Shown here in pieces: positions 1 through 11,990 of a stretch of 64,000 nt of DNA; within the stretch, counting starts at the first letter, position 1, and the number at the start of each line of letters is the position of its first letter. The notes below the pieces were generated by a model that was not told where the DNA came from, searched no databases, and saw only the letters and a list, made by a program, of their open reading frames with translations. This DNA is from Sesamum alatum (Eukaryota > Streptophyta > Magnoliopsida > Lamiales > Pedaliaceae): the NCBI GenBank assembly GCA_034509735.1, contig JACGWO010000011.1, positions 22,056,979-22,120,978 of the forward strand, read 5' to 3'. A program made the translations under genes and the position numbers.

Positions 1-3000
1 GCCTTTGGTCTTACTTACCCCCTCCATCCAAGTAATTCGACCACACTGATCGCTCTCTTCTTAATTTTCTTTACTGATTGTAAAATAATACAGCAAATTG
101 CGACCTGATCATGAAATTCTTTATGTGTGTATATACATATTGCAGCTGTTTGCTAGCTCTGGATGGAATCTATCGAGACGGAAGCGATCAGCCGAGCTCT
201 TCATCAGGAAGCCTTGCTAGGCGTCTTTTCGATGCATATCGTGAATCGGTGAACTTTGTTGATTCTGGGTAGGTATGAAGTAGTGTTTTATGTTTAATAC
301 ATTGTGGTTTTCCAAATTGAAGTGTAAGTTTTTTTTTTTGAAAAAATTACTTTCAGGCGAATCCCGGGATTTGCTTTCAAGAACAATCTTCCTTACATGG
401 AGCTGAAGTTGCATGATCTTCAGCGGATGGCTTCCAGTGAAGTGCAGCTGCATTTCTACCAAGTAATTAATTAATCCCTTTTCTATGTGTTTGATCGCCA
501 TTTCTTGGAGACTGTAACTGATCATAGCCATTGTGTTTTTCTTTATTACAGGAAGCTGGGATTAAGGTCTAGATAAAACCCTTTATTCAGACACAAGTTA
601 TTCTTTATTTGTTAGATTTTAGTTGGCATTGTAATTTATTGCAGTGTCTTTCGTTTCGATTGCAGACAGTGGTGTTTATGGGCTGCGCCACGGGGGAGAT
701 TGAGCTAGGCATGTCTAATGATCCTCAGGTCAGTTTTCTTATACATATGCTGCAAGATTTTTGTACATTTCTTAAGTCATGAATTCAAGTCGTCTGGCTG
801 GAGTTGGTGAACCAGCTTTGATCCTCGTTTTCCAAATATGGAAATTAACTATTAGTAATCCCAATATATATTTCATGTAATTTTCAGGTAGACCTGCAAA
901 TTGAGATGAAGAATTTGTTCCCGGATGATTTCTCTCGACAGGCCATCTCAGGCGAGAAGCCTCCTCCCACAGATCCAAACCGGCCTCCATCTTCGTCATC
1001 GTCATCACTGAGGTCGTTGTCAGTCGACGGCAGCACCGAGTACTCGCCTCTATTATTCAACATTCCCACTTCTTCCTTCATTCAAGAACCTGCAAAGGAA
1101 TCCCTCAACATCGGACAAACCGTCCTCGGTGAGACGCTAAGATCACTTCCAATATCGGCACCATTGATCACCACTACCAGCCCTGATCACCACCAAGCAG
1201 CCATACAAGCTTTAAGCCAAATCCGAAACGTCCAATTCCCAACAATAGAGAGTGAAGATTCTGCAATGACAAAAGCCATTCTTGCTGTCTTATCTTCCCC
1301 TTCCAGCACTTCCTCATCTTGTCATCAGCAAATTCCACAAAACTTGCCGCCAATCAGCCACAGTCCTACTGCATTCAGGACTTATCCGTCAGCAGCGCTA
1401 CCGCCCGTTGCAGCCAGAAGTAGCCGGAAGCACAGCATGTTTAAAAGAGCTGTTTCTTTCTTCAGAAACTTGAACATGAGGAGAAGACAGGAACTACAGA
1501 TACAAGGAAACCGGCCCACAACGACACAGCTGCACCACATGATCTCAGAAAGAAGACGGCGAGAGAAGCTAAACGAAAGCTTCCAAGTCCTCAGATCATT
1601 ACTCCCTCCAGGATCAAAGGTACTTAGGCTATATATAAATTACTTAAATGCTGATTGCTCAACTGATTAATAGTCGAATTTCAAAATCGGGCTTTTCTCT
1701 ATATCTGCAGAAGGATAAGGCTTCTGTACTTAGCAGCACAACTGAGTACATGAGTTCATTGATATCTCAAGTGGAAGAACTAAGAAAGAGAAATCAGATG
1801 CTGGAATCTCAGCTCTCGGCCCGAAAATCAGAAGCCAGTGATCAAGATCAAGTGGAGGGCTCTTCGTCATCAGTCGAAAGGGTGAACGTGGAGATCAACC
1901 AGGTTTCATCATCAACATCAGAAGCAAGATTCTTGGATTTGAGAGTGACTGTAAGAGGAGAAAGTAGCATGTTGGATTTGATTATTCGGGTATTGGAGTT
2001 CTTGAAACAGCAACGGAATGTGAGTTTGTTGTCTGTAGAATCCAACACCAGGATGTTAGAATCAATCCCAGTGCATAGGATAATGCTGAGATTGAAAATT
2101 GAGGTATGGATTCTGAGTTCAATTAAACCTTAATTCGATGATCCCATGTGTCTTTCTAATTCATACTCTTTAGCTAATTGTAGCATTCATTAAGGGTTTA
2201 ATGCAATTTAATCTCCTGGTGATATCGTAAATGAACAAATTATCCCCCTGTGAAAAAATAAAGAACAACGATTTACCTCCCTAAGTTTTTTTAAAATCAA
2301 GCAATTTACCTCCCTATCAAAGGAGGTAAATTGCTTTATTTTAAAAAACACGGGGAGATAAATTGCTTCATTTTAAAAAACGTAGAGAGGTAAATTGCTA
2401 CTTTATTTCTCATGTATAATGGTAAATTGCTCGTTTGCAATATTATAGGGGAATAACTTTTAATTTTCCCCATTAATTAGTAAGTAGTTCATCTGATGAT
2501 TATAATGTTAATTTTAATTCATCAAACTAGGGGTTATCTTGTTCTTTCTTACTATAGCTAACTGTATTAGGACAAGTATGTTTCCATGCATGTATTTATA
2601 TTTGTGAGGGGCATGACATTTATATTACGTTTAAATTGTTCATTCATATTACATTTCACTCAAACTATATATACTCCTCATATGTATAAAATATTTGTGT
2701 AATACACATATGTAAATATGAATTATAGATGAAAAAGAGAAAGCATAAGATAAAACAACAAAATGAAATAGAAGATCCGACCTGCTTGTAATCAGCTAAC
2801 TACTTAACAAGAAAAACTAAACTTTTAATCCCATAGAACAGGGGTTCAAGACTTTTAGTCCTCTACTTTACGAAAATTTTAAAATGGTTTCAAAATTGAC
2901 AAAACTCGACATATCTAGTCTTCCCTCTACTTTACGGGATTTTCATATCGAGTTTTCCCAACTTTGAGATAATATTGAAAATTACGTAAAGTAGAGGACT

Positions 3001-3481
3001 AAATGTGTAGAGTTTTCTCAATTTTGGGACTATTTTAAAAGTTCTGTAAAGTTTAAGACTAAAAGGGTTGAATCTTCTATCCTATGAGACTAAGAGTATA
3101 ATTTCGTGTTACTTAACAATTACATTACAACATAATCGATTTCTCATTGTAATTAAAATGTAAACCAAATATTACGAATTTTATACATAATTTAGGTATT
3201 AATTACTTTTGATGTTCTTTATTTCGCTATCAAATTCCTATTCCACTAGCATGAGATGAAAATTACAAGGTTTGGCAAAAGGGTATTAGGAAATTACCAA
3301 GAACTTGTAACTCATCACATGTTGATCAACTTTTAACTATCATTATTTGATTTGTCGTGGAATTGTGACGTCGTTGGTGTAAGAAAGAAAAGGTTGATTC
3401 TCTTTTTATTTTCTTTGTCTGCAGGGAGATGAATTTGACGAGTCTGCATTCCAGGAAGCAGTAACAAGAGTTTGTTCATGA
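1..3481 (+). CDS. bHLH041-like: bHLH transcription factor, bHLH041-type (5' partial)
   Basis: Likely a nuclear DNA-binding regulator of the plant bHLH family. Exons read as 1-31, 146-268, 357-462, 552-566, 666-728, 888-1619, 1711-2103 and 3425-3481. All borders are GT/AG and the frame stays open, giving about 505 visible residues plus stop; the true start lies left of the window. The N-terminal part (LWSYLPPPSN, then SSSSGSLARRLF, then FKNNLPYMELKLHDL and MGCATGEIELGM) is the conserved module of Arabidopsis bHLH041. A low-complexity Pro/Ser linker follows. The basic helix-loop-helix spans about 1521-1800, with basic region HMISERRRREKLN holding the H-E-R triad expected of E-box binders. An intron sits in the loop after PPGSK. 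A coiled helix and an ACT-like C-terminal region follow. The 15-nt exon 552-566 encodes only EAGIK. The last intron (1321 bp) is loaded with repeats. Family assignment is strong; the exact ortholog and role are inferred. Confidence 0.93.
2194..2470. repeat. MULE-type MITE (family B) inside the bHLH last intron
   Basis: The sequence opens with GGGTTTAATGCAATTT and closes with an inverted counterpart ending TTTTCCC. Inside are repeated blocks of the form 'caatttacctccct' and their complements. It matches the ends of the longer copies at 13723-14907 and 42320-42573. Flanks share only CATTAA, so the target duplication is not clean. It has no coding capacity. Confidence 0.6.
2821..3098. repeat. 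Hairpin MITE in the bHLH last intron
   Basis: A long imperfect inverted repeat. The left arm (2821-2960, with TTTTAGTCCTCTACTTTACG) pairs with the right arm (2960-3098, with GTAAAGTAGAGGACTAAA). Inner copies of the same motif make it a multi-arm fold-back. No open frame of note. Confidence 0.6.
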
Positions 3482-4351
3482 CCTACCACATTAATTATAT
3501 ATATATATGTATGGCTGCCCTTGAATTTGGCTTTTTCTGCCACCTAAATTATAATTTCCACAATTTTGGTAGTCATTTCAAAAGAAAATTCGTGGCTAAA
3601 AATATAGTTTATTAGGGTTTTCTTCTTCTTTTTTTTTTAATTTTGATTTTCATCTGACATATATAGTATAAGAAATTATATTCGGTTTTGTAGCGCTTAT
3701 TTTAAATTCTTGCACGGACCTGTAATTAGTCGTGCGATATAGATAAAAATAGTTAATTTATTTAGATTATTTGAAAGCCGTGGAAAGTTTTTTCTCTTTT
3801 GTAATAAAGATTTAATTAGGGTTCTTGGCCATTCGGGGAATTGTGTTTGAATAATAATAGTATATATATATATATATATATATGGTATAAATTCATTTGT
3901 TGCCGATCTTGACTGATAATATGTTAGTGTAGACCAATTTGGGGATCAAATCAAATGAAAGCAACAGCATCCAACATAGATTGTTGGTTGATGCATTAAA
4001 TCATGGTCAATGTCTGAAACTATATATATATATATATATATAGTTTTCCACAAATAGAAAATAAAGAAAAACTCCACCTAATCCAATGTTGCTTTCTTCA
4101 ACATTGTCTTTGTTGAAAAAAAAATTAATGAGAAATTTTCTTAGAATTTATCTGACATTTGATATAATTATCAATATTTTGATCTCATTATTTAAAAAAT
4201 TACTTATACGAATTTGTCCAAGAATTAATCCATTCCATTAGCTTTACTGTGATTTCGTCCAAATTTTTATTGAATTATTTCAAACCTTTGGGAAACTTGA
4301 TGTAATTTACTCAATAATTAATTACACACAGAATATTTAAGAATTCCATAA
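3482..4351. other. Gene-free AT-rich stretch with TA microsatellites
   Basis: This is the 3' flank of the bHLH gene. It holds two (TA)n runs, near 3860-3883 and 4021-4042. I see no coding region or recognisable RNA gene. Confidence 0.6.
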
Positions 4352-4361
4352 TTTATAATTA

Positions 4362-4862
4362 GGGTTAATTATACTTAGATTCCCTATAAAAATGCATAAT
4401 TACATTTTCTATCAAAAAAGTTTTAAAATTACACTTACACCCCTCCAAAAATTCTCATTAACACCTGACCCCCACCCGACCGTTAGAGTTTGAACGGACA
4501 ATATTCACGTCAATAAAAATAATTACATAAATTTTTTATTTTTTCCATCATTTAACATTATCATGTATATTTTTGTACTTATAAGAGGATAAATGTAATA
4601 TATATATATGGAGTGATGCCAAGATTATTACATTTTTTTCTTATAAGTACAAAATTATTATACGAAATTATTAAATGAAAAGTAAAATTAAAAATTTATG
4701 TAATTATTTTTGTTGACGTGAACATTTTCCGTCCATACTTTAACGAATGAAGGTCAGGTGTAAACGAAGAATTTTCGAAAGGGGTGTAAGTGTAATTTTA
4801 AAACTTTTTGGGATGAAAGTGTAATTATGCATTTTTAGAGGGGGTTTAAGTATAATTAACCC
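4362..4862. mobile_element. Non-autonomous MULE MITE (family C), 501 bp
   Basis: Terminal inverted repeats begin GGGTTAATTATACTTAGA and end with the complement, TAATTAACCC. The element is flanked by a perfect direct repeat TTTATAATTA (4352-4361 and 4863-4872). A 9-10 bp duplication is characteristic of Mutator-like elements. Related copies lie at 20059-20751 and 61983-62480. It carries no gene. Confidence 0.8.
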
Positions 4863-5357
4863 TTTATAATTATGGTTCTGTTTTTTCTTTTTTTCTTTGA
4901 ATAATTGCTAATGGTTCTCGAACATGTATTAATTTCACTTAGTCTTTCATTAAGTCCTTTTTCTTGCAAATTTCAGTATTTTTATGAGAGTGTTAATTAT
5001 ATTTCTTCCCAAGAATTCAAAGCTAGGCTGAGGCGATGGGTTTGACTAGTCCAGAAGACTTAGTTCAATTGAGTAACCCATTCTTTAAGAGAATGACCAG
5101 AACTAGGTTTCTGAATATTTCCTCCGGTCAATCTTCTAGACGTCATTATGGTCATTGAATTTTTAGGCTTTTAGTTGTATTTTTGGTCTCATAACTTAAC
5201 TAATTAGTCGAAAAATGCATGTTCATCTCACATAATTTTTTAGAACTGGAACTACTGTTTTTGTTGGCTCATTTGTGCCAGTATGTTTCTCCTTTAACTT
5301 TTTAAGGTAGCATTTTGATTTTACATCTTTTTAGTTTCGTGATTTCAGTCATTTTCC

Positions 5358-7004
5358 TGTTGGAAAAAGTATTTGTTAAATATACATACATATTTCAGGA
5401 ATTTGATATCTCCCAAACTTGTGGTTAGGGAGGAGTCCTCTTGAGTAAAGAGTTTGTAGTCTTCTAGACTTTGTATTGGGATTGGACTCCTCTTGTGCAC
5501 ACCTAGAAATAGGGTGCTTCTATGGAACCAAAATGGGAATTCAATTCGATGTATATTCTCTCAAAATCTCACGCAAATAGCTCTCTCTGTTCCCTCTTGG
5601 AGAATCACCAAAAGTCTCCGTGGGTTTAAGGTGTGTAAATGAGTGGCTTACTTTGGTAGTAATCCACCGAGGCAAGCAAGATGTGTTCGTGGGCTCTTCA
5701 ATATATGGAGCAAGGTTCGACATGGGCAGATCTTGAAGATGTTCGTGGGGATCTGGAAGATGTACGTTGGGTAATCTTCAAGAACGAGCAAGACGATGTG
5801 TTCGTGATCCAATCGAGATATGAGCTTGTAGACGAGTCAGATCCAGATACGTGGATCGAAATACTTTCCGCTGCTACAGGTTTAAACGATCCACGATTGT
5901 GTGCTAATGTGTATATTGATTACATAACGTGCACATAGAGATTACATATTCTATGCGAGAATGTTTGTTTTATATATTAACCATTGTTATTTTCCAACAG
6001 TATTTAACAATCGTAATAACGTTTTGAAAATCCCAATTGGATTTTAATAGATAGTTTGAAACCAAAGCCAAACAAAGACGTCGGAACAAAAACAATCAAC
6101 AGATTAGATATGTTGTTTTACGGAATAATACAATGAGAACTTATAATAGAGTTGTATCGTAACAACTCTCGGTCCACATCATAAACTAAATCAAATCACA
6201 AAAATGTTCTGCATGCGTTGAATAAATTATACGTCCCGTCAACATGTACCAGATACTACAAAATTTCTTCCAAGACTAGACGGTTCAGTTCTAAACGATA
6301 TTGCATTATACCAAAGAACACCTCAAACAACACTTAAAAGCCTATCGAAGATAGAGCTCAAAGCTCGGTTTTAGGAGAAAATCGAAACTGGAGAGGAAAG
6401 CTTTGGAGAGAATTTTCAGATCGTGCTGATTTTGGTGTGTTTGAAGTGTAAGGTTGCTTCAGCCTTTATAAGCATAGCAACACCACCACATTTATTTGCA
6501 GCATTAACACTCATGAATTCAGGCATTAAAAACCAAAATAAATCCGATATTAAACCAGATTAATCTGTAAGGTTTGATGGATAATTTAAAATTGTTTTTA
6601 ATCCAAATAAATTGAGATATTTTTGCTGCAAAATGATATACATTAAGTCTTTTGCCTTAACGCTCACGCCCACACGGGAGCGAGTGGTGACAACATGCGT
6701 GTAGAGCAACTCCATGTTCACTCTAGTCTCCATAACACTTTAAATATCACTTGAACATTGAACTTAATATAAAGAGTTTATGTTGTACAAAACTCCCAAT
6801 ATCGGACACAAAATGAGTGTACAAATACTTACCCCCACATACACCTTATATACTTATTAAATACTCAACATTTTCCCATCATATTCCTATGTGGAACTAG
6901 TGCATTCTCCATTTTTACTCCATCTAATCTATGGTCATGTAATGACATCCATATTTTAGAACCAATTGACGTTACAAATTAGCCTCATTATGCCAATTAC
7001 AACA
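5358..7004 (-). mobile_element. Solo LTR of the copia family at 22183-28763, interrupted
   Basis: It begins TGTTGGAAAAAGTATT and, after skipping the inner insertion, continues TAACAATCGTAATAACG. It then follows the LTRs at 22183-23400 and 26728-28763 through the shared block AATTATACGTCCCGT to the end ...ATTACAACA. No internal retrotransposon genes accompany it, so it is a solo LTR. The 5-bp flanks (TTTCC and CAACC) do not match, so a target duplication is not preserved. Confidence 0.75.
5374..5999. mobile_element. Second solo LTR nested in the first
   Basis: A 626-bp unit starting TGTTAAATATAC and ending TTATTTTCCAACA, flanked on both sides by the 5-bp duplication GTATT (5369-5373 and 6000-6004). 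Removing it restores the surrounding LTR exactly. TG...CA ends and a 5-bp duplication are the signature of LTR retrotransposons. The 85-codon open frame at 5681-5938 lies wholly inside and is not regarded as a gene. Confidence 0.8.
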
Positions 7005-7295
7005 CAACCTTCTAGCCGATGTACGTAGGTGAACTCTAGCGAAAGAAAGGACTTAAATATTGAAAATTAAAAAGATGCAGGACCAAAATGCTACCCTAGA
7101 AAGTTAAAGAACGAAAACGCCAAATGACCTAAGTTACAGAACAAAAAATACATTTAATTCAGATTGTTTTAGCATTTTATCTTGAATGTTAATAACTTCA
7201 TTATTAAATACTATTTACTAATACTTTATACGTATATATGTCACATATAATGTACCGACACTTTGAAAAATATTATCTAATGCAGTATTCAACAT
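7005..7295. other. No gene seen
   Basis: AT-rich sequence made of the right arm of the fold-back element and anonymous DNA. No coding or RNA feature is recognised. Confidence 0.5.
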
Positions 7296-8640
7296 CACTG
7301 CAAGAAATATAATATTTAAATATGGTCAATTGTCATGATTAAAAATAATAGCCATAGTAAATAGTCATTGACCACGGTAACTCAACGTTGTTGGCCATAG
7401 TTTTTACAAGTATGACTATTACCCCCTACGAAAAAATAAATACCAAATTACCCCCTGTGTTTTTGAAAATAGAGTAATTTACCCCCTCACGCATTTCGTG
7501 CAGTACACGCGCCTTTTACATGATTTTTTTTAATTTTTTATTTATAATATTATTTTAGAACCGTTGGATCTGATTTAAATTTAAGGTCCAAATTTAACTA
7601 TAAAATCAATGACTCAGATCTTACTTAATTCAAATCTACGGTCTAGATTTAAATTTGTGAATTTACCTAATACATATTTATTCAAATATTAATTTAAAAT
7701 ATAGTATATGTAATTATATTTATATGTATGTAATTATATATATAAATGTATATACATATATATACAGAGAGGAAGAGAGAACGATGGGGGAAGGAGGCGC
7801 GGCGACTGGGAAAGGGGGAAGGGCGGCGCGGCGAGGGAGAGTGGTGGTTTGGGCGTGGCGATGGGCGAAAGGGGAGGGGGAAGTGAGGAACCGCGACGGG
7901 GAGTTGGGGCGGCGACTCGTTCTGAAGAGGGGTGGGGCGCGGTGGCTGGTGGAGTAGGGGCGCGGCGGACTGGAGGGGGAAGGCGATGCGGCGGTGACTG
8001 GTTTGGGGGAGGGGGGCGGCGGTGCCCGGGTTGGGGGGCAGGGGGGCGGCACCTGGTTTTGTTGGGGTGGGTGGGTGGCGCCTGGTTTTGTTGGAGGGCG
8101 GCGTCGAGGCGGGTGCTGGGACGGGGAGGAGGGGTGCGACGACGAGGTGTGGCGACGGGGTTCGGACAGCGACGGCGATGTTGGCGGGTGGAGGGCGGCG
8201 ACGGCGGTGGATGGATGGGGCAGCTGCGGGCGGGGTGGGGGTAGGGTTTTTTTTTTTTTTTTTATATTTTTTTTTCTAAATAAAAATATATTTTCTATTA
8301 AAAATATTATAAATACTTTTTAATAAATATTTTAGTTATTAATAAATATTATATAAAAATAATATTTTATTTTAAAAATATCTTGCCTAGTTTCAAGAGG
8401 GGCGAGTGCAATACACACTCTCCTCTAAAGGGATAAATTGCTCTATTTTCATAAACACGAGGGAGTAATTTGATATTTATTTTTTCACAGGGGGATAATT
8501 TGCTCATTTCTAATATCACAGGGGAGTAGCTTGCATTTTTCCCTAAGTTTTTTTATTGATTTTTATTTAACCATAGTTAATAATAAGCATTTATTATGAT
8601 TTTTAGTTTATAACCATTGAAATATAGATAATAGTAAATT
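7296..8640. mobile_element. Degraded CACTA-type mini-element interrupted by a MULE
   Basis: It starts CACTGCAAGAAATATAAT. The next 115 bases (ATGGTCAATTGTCATGATTA and on) parallel the intact CACTA mini-element at 9139-9456. The matching right portion resumes at about 8545 (ATTTTTATTTAACCATAGTT), after the GC-rich MULE. The right terminus has decayed, so the end coordinate is approximate. Confidence 0.5.
7411..8543. mobile_element. MULE family B copy with a GC-rich core
   Basis: The ends carry the family-B blocks (ATTACCCCCT, AATTTACCCCCTC and inverses, ending GCATTTTTCCCT), but about 45 bp of the left terminus is missing. The core 7771-8245 is strikingly G-rich on the + strand (GGCGGCG, GGGGGAGGG motifs) and contains a short repeat of 'ggcgcctggttttgttgg'. 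The core is the inverse orientation of the C-rich core in the copy at 13723-14907. The overlapping open frames here are composition artefacts with no recognisable domain. Confidence 0.65.
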
Positions 8641-9062
8641 TCTTTTAATTCATGTGCCAACACATCACCTATATGGCTCAACCACATATATATATATATA
8701 TAGGTAGGGATATGTATTTGGTATCACCGTATTCAATGGAATTGAAAATTCGGTTAATCGAAAGTTCAGTAAATCAAATTGACATAATGAACTGAAATTT
8801 TCAATTCAAGTCGGTAAATAATCAAAATTTTCATTTTGGTATGGTAAATAATTGAATTAACCAAAATTTCCAAAAAAAAAAAAAATGAAAAAAAAAAGAC
8901 CTTGAATTCTTTTGTCTGAAGACTTAAGACACGAACGAGTGATTGCCTCTTTTTCTGTGTCTCTGCTCTGGTAAGGACGACTCGGGCTAAGGAAGTAAGG
9001 AGTGTTACATTTTTAAAAAGTCTTAAACATGTGTTAACAGTGTCCCAAAATTGTAAGCTATG

Positions 9063-10407
9063 CACTATAAAGAAGACAAAAAATAAAAAAGTTTTCTAGT
9101 GACGGGTTTTATGACAGAATTTCCGACGGAATTACCAACACTACAAAAAATATAATTTTTAACTATGGTTAATTGTTATGATTAATACTAAATAGTCGTA
9201 GCAAATAGTCATTGACCACGACCTCGCAATAGTTGTCGATCGTAGTTTTTACGAGAGTGGCGAAAACATTTGTCATGGTTAAAAGCCAAGGCGAATGTTT
9301 TTACCACGGCTTTTAGCCGTGGCAAATAAGAATCTCATGGTAAAAAAGCTAGTTTTTGCATCAGTTTTATTTAACCGTAGTTAATAATAGTTATCCACTA
9401 CGATTTTTAGCCATAGTCGTTAAAAGTGTAGCTAATAGTGATTTTTTTTTCTAGTGCAACACATTTTGAACTAAAGAACGGCCGCCTCAAAAAGTCTAGT
9501 TAGAAAATATTTCGGACGGAATTCTGATGGAAGATGACATCTGTTGGAAAATATGCAATGAATTTTCGATGGGCGTGTTCCGGCAGTCAAAAAGTTCGTC
9601 CAAGTGATAGGGAATAAATGCTTGACTTTGATTGGACTATGAACGGTGTTCGATCGGACTGTTTAATTTCTGGTGTTACAATTTGAAATGGGTAATTCGG
9701 CGGACATAGAGATGATATGTCTATTAATTGTTCTATGACGCGTGTTTTCGACAAATGTCCGTACCAAATTGTGTCGGAAGATTATATTGTTTTTGGGACA
9801 GCTTGTGTCAGAAAATTCCTCCCAACATTAGTTTTTAAATTTCAGTTGATTTTGTCATTGTAAATCCGTACCAAAAAAATTATCCACTATATAAAATTTC
9901 CGACGGATGTTGTCACAAAAATCGACCCTAAATTTTAATATATTTTTTAAAAAATATATTATTATTTTTTATTTTTATTTTTTAATACTCTATTAAACTT
10001 AAAATTGGATATTTTTATTTTTGAAAATAATTAATTATAATTAATTAAACATGTTTGAATATAGTGTACGTTTTACAATGCGAATATTTAAAAAAATACA
10101 TAAGATATTGTAATCTAACAGCTCGAGCTGATGCTCGTTGGTGGGCTTAGGCTCTACCGCATCCTTGGCCGCCTTCTATGCTAATTCATCAACTACGACG
10201 TCAGCGGCCAGTGTTGGAGTGAGATCGTCGGTTGTAGGTCGATAAACATCGACGGGAGCCCTATCCAATCGCGCATCACGCTCAACACATACCTAATTTG
10301 ATTAAATTGTGATAAGACGTGAGAGTGTGTTATAAATTTCGATGGATTTTCTGACTAAATAGGACTGTCTCAAATTTTCATCATAATAAAATAATTCTTT
10401 TGTAGTG
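9063..10407. mobile_element. Non-autonomous CACTA element, 1345 bp
   Basis: The left end CACTATAAAGAAGAC and right end AATTCTTTTGTAGTG are inverted matches, flanked by the 3-bp duplication ATG (9060-9062 and 10408-10410) as expected for CACTA transposons. Sub-terminal motifs such as TTTCCGACGGA recur in both orientations. No transposase was found. A second CACTA element is nested inside. Confidence 0.75.
9139..9456. mobile_element. CACTA mini-element nested in a CACTA element
   Basis: 318 bp, beginning CACTACAAAAAATATA and ending TTTTTTTCTAGTG, flanked by CAA on both sides (9136-9138, 9457-9459). The interior contains inverted copies of a 'catggttaa' motif and would fold strongly. Relatives are at 7296 and 16517. 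Confidence 0.8.
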
Positions 10408-10410
10408 ATG

Positions 10411-11080
10411 CATTATAAATATATATATAATATATAATCGGTATTCAATTCAACTGGATTAATCGATAATCATAATCGAACCAAATATTAATTTTTTTTG
10501 AAAAAACTTGTACCAAATATTCAGCTCAGTATCCGATACAAATCGAAATTTCAATTTTGCTATAGTTTAATATGTTTACCGACGTGGACCACCCCTACAT
10601 ATAGGAGACCATTAACGTGCCCAAAAATAAAATTGAAATAAAAAAAAAAGAAAGATTTTGGACACTACTCGGATATATCACAAACATGAGGATACATTAC
10701 TAATGCGACTAGTGGTGAGTTCAACACTTTTTTGATATAATATTTTATATGTATTTATAAATTTAAGGATTATAAAATCTAAAAATTTATAAAATTAATT
10801 AAAAGAAATAATATTGCCCCATTTAATTTTATTTTACCTCAGTTTTCTCTTTAATTTTTATTTTGTTATGCTCTTTTTTTTTCTTACAACTATGTCGTAA
10901 TCTATATATCACATTTCCTAACATCTTATATCATATTGAAATCATATTTATCATTATAGCGTAAGTTATTTACTAATTACATATATATGTATATATATGT
11001 TTTTTGTATTTAATGTGGGTGAGATCTTGAAATTCTCAATAGAATGAGAATAAGAACTACATGAAGATATTAATGGGGAT
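10411..11080. other. No gene seen
   Basis: Anonymous AT-rich DNA with a short (TA)n run near 10980. No feature could be supported. Confidence 0.5.
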
Positions 11081-11990
11081 ATAACAAATATCATAAAAAG
11101 ACACAAATAGCCCTAAAAAAGGGTCAGAAATCACCAAAAAGCCTTTGGATCCGCGCACCACCCAGTCGGGTTGGGTCATGCAACCCGACCCGGATCAGCG
11201 ACCCGGAACCGCACCCGATGCTAGGTCTCCAAAATCTGGACCCTTGATGAGGAGACAATTCAAGCTTGGAGATGATGCCACGTGGACAAGGCAGGTATAT
11301 ACATTTGGTGCTATAAATACACCTACTCTACAACATTTATGGTAAGTTATTCAAGTGACATTCGACCATAATATTCTGTCAGATCACCAATTTACCATCT
11401 CGACCTGCATGTGACTTAAGCATTGGAGGGTCTTCACCGGGGACACTCCTGGCTAGTCTAATGTGCTTGTTTCTTCTCAAGTACTTAGCCTGGGGAGCTT
11501 ACTAGATCACTTGGAGAGGTACTCAGCAAGGTGTTCAATCGATATCGTGGAAACCGATCCGAATCAAATACCAAGAGTGATAGAATGAAGATAGCAAGAA
11601 GAGAGTTCATTGGCCTCCCTTTCATCCGTTGATTGAATGCCTATTTATAGGAGATTTTTCGGAAGGACACTCGTAGGAATATCTTTTAAGAGATCTTTTT
11701 CCGATTTGGTTTTTGATTTGCTTTTGCAGACCTCGTATGAGAGGCCTCGTACTCCTTGTACTCGTAAGGGGGGGAGGGTGAGGTTCAGTCCTCTTTTGGG
11801 GAGAGCTCGTATATCTTTGTTTAGAGAGAGGACATGTATTTTTACAGGGAACTCATATTTTAATCGCCGAAGAAGCAGCTCGTATGAGAGGCCTCGTACG
11901 AATAATGTTGTGTTTGTGTCACTGTGTTGTGCGTCTTAATATATTACCATTCTAGTTGAACTCTTATATATCCCAATTGGACACAAAAAA
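11080..11990 (+). mobile_element. Probable Ty3/gypsy LTR remnant
   Basis: A GC-richer segment with a TATA-like box (CTATAAATACACC near 11310), followed by a block containing TTGGAGGGTCTTCACCGGGG. This style of sequence is typical of plant gypsy LTR transcription starts. The ends are not resolved and no internal genes follow, so it may be a solo or broken LTR. The 100-codon frame at 11637-11939 has no recognisable domain. Confidence 0.4.

Larger units (their letters stand above)
5236..7140. repeat. Inverted-repeat element split by LTR insertions
   Basis: The arm at about 5289-5335 (CTTTAACTTTTTAAGG, then GTAGCATTTTG) is the inverse of 7062-7112 (CAAAATGCTAC, then CCTAGAAAGTTAAAG). The solo LTR 5358-7004 lies between the arms, so a fold-back element appears to have been the landing site. 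Outer limits are approximate. Confidence 0.45.

Noticed and set aside
5681..5938. 85-codon open frame (MCSWALQYMEQGS start)
   Set aside because: Lies entirely inside a solo LTR with TG/CA ends and a 5-bp duplication. No domain; its internal repeats are typical of LTR sequence.
7720..8323. Gly/Arg- and Pro/Ser-rich open frames
   Set aside because: Same GC-core artefact in the inverted MULE copy.
11637..11939. 100-codon frame with repeated YERPRT
   Set aside because: Lies in a probable gypsy LTR remnant and has no recognisable domain.
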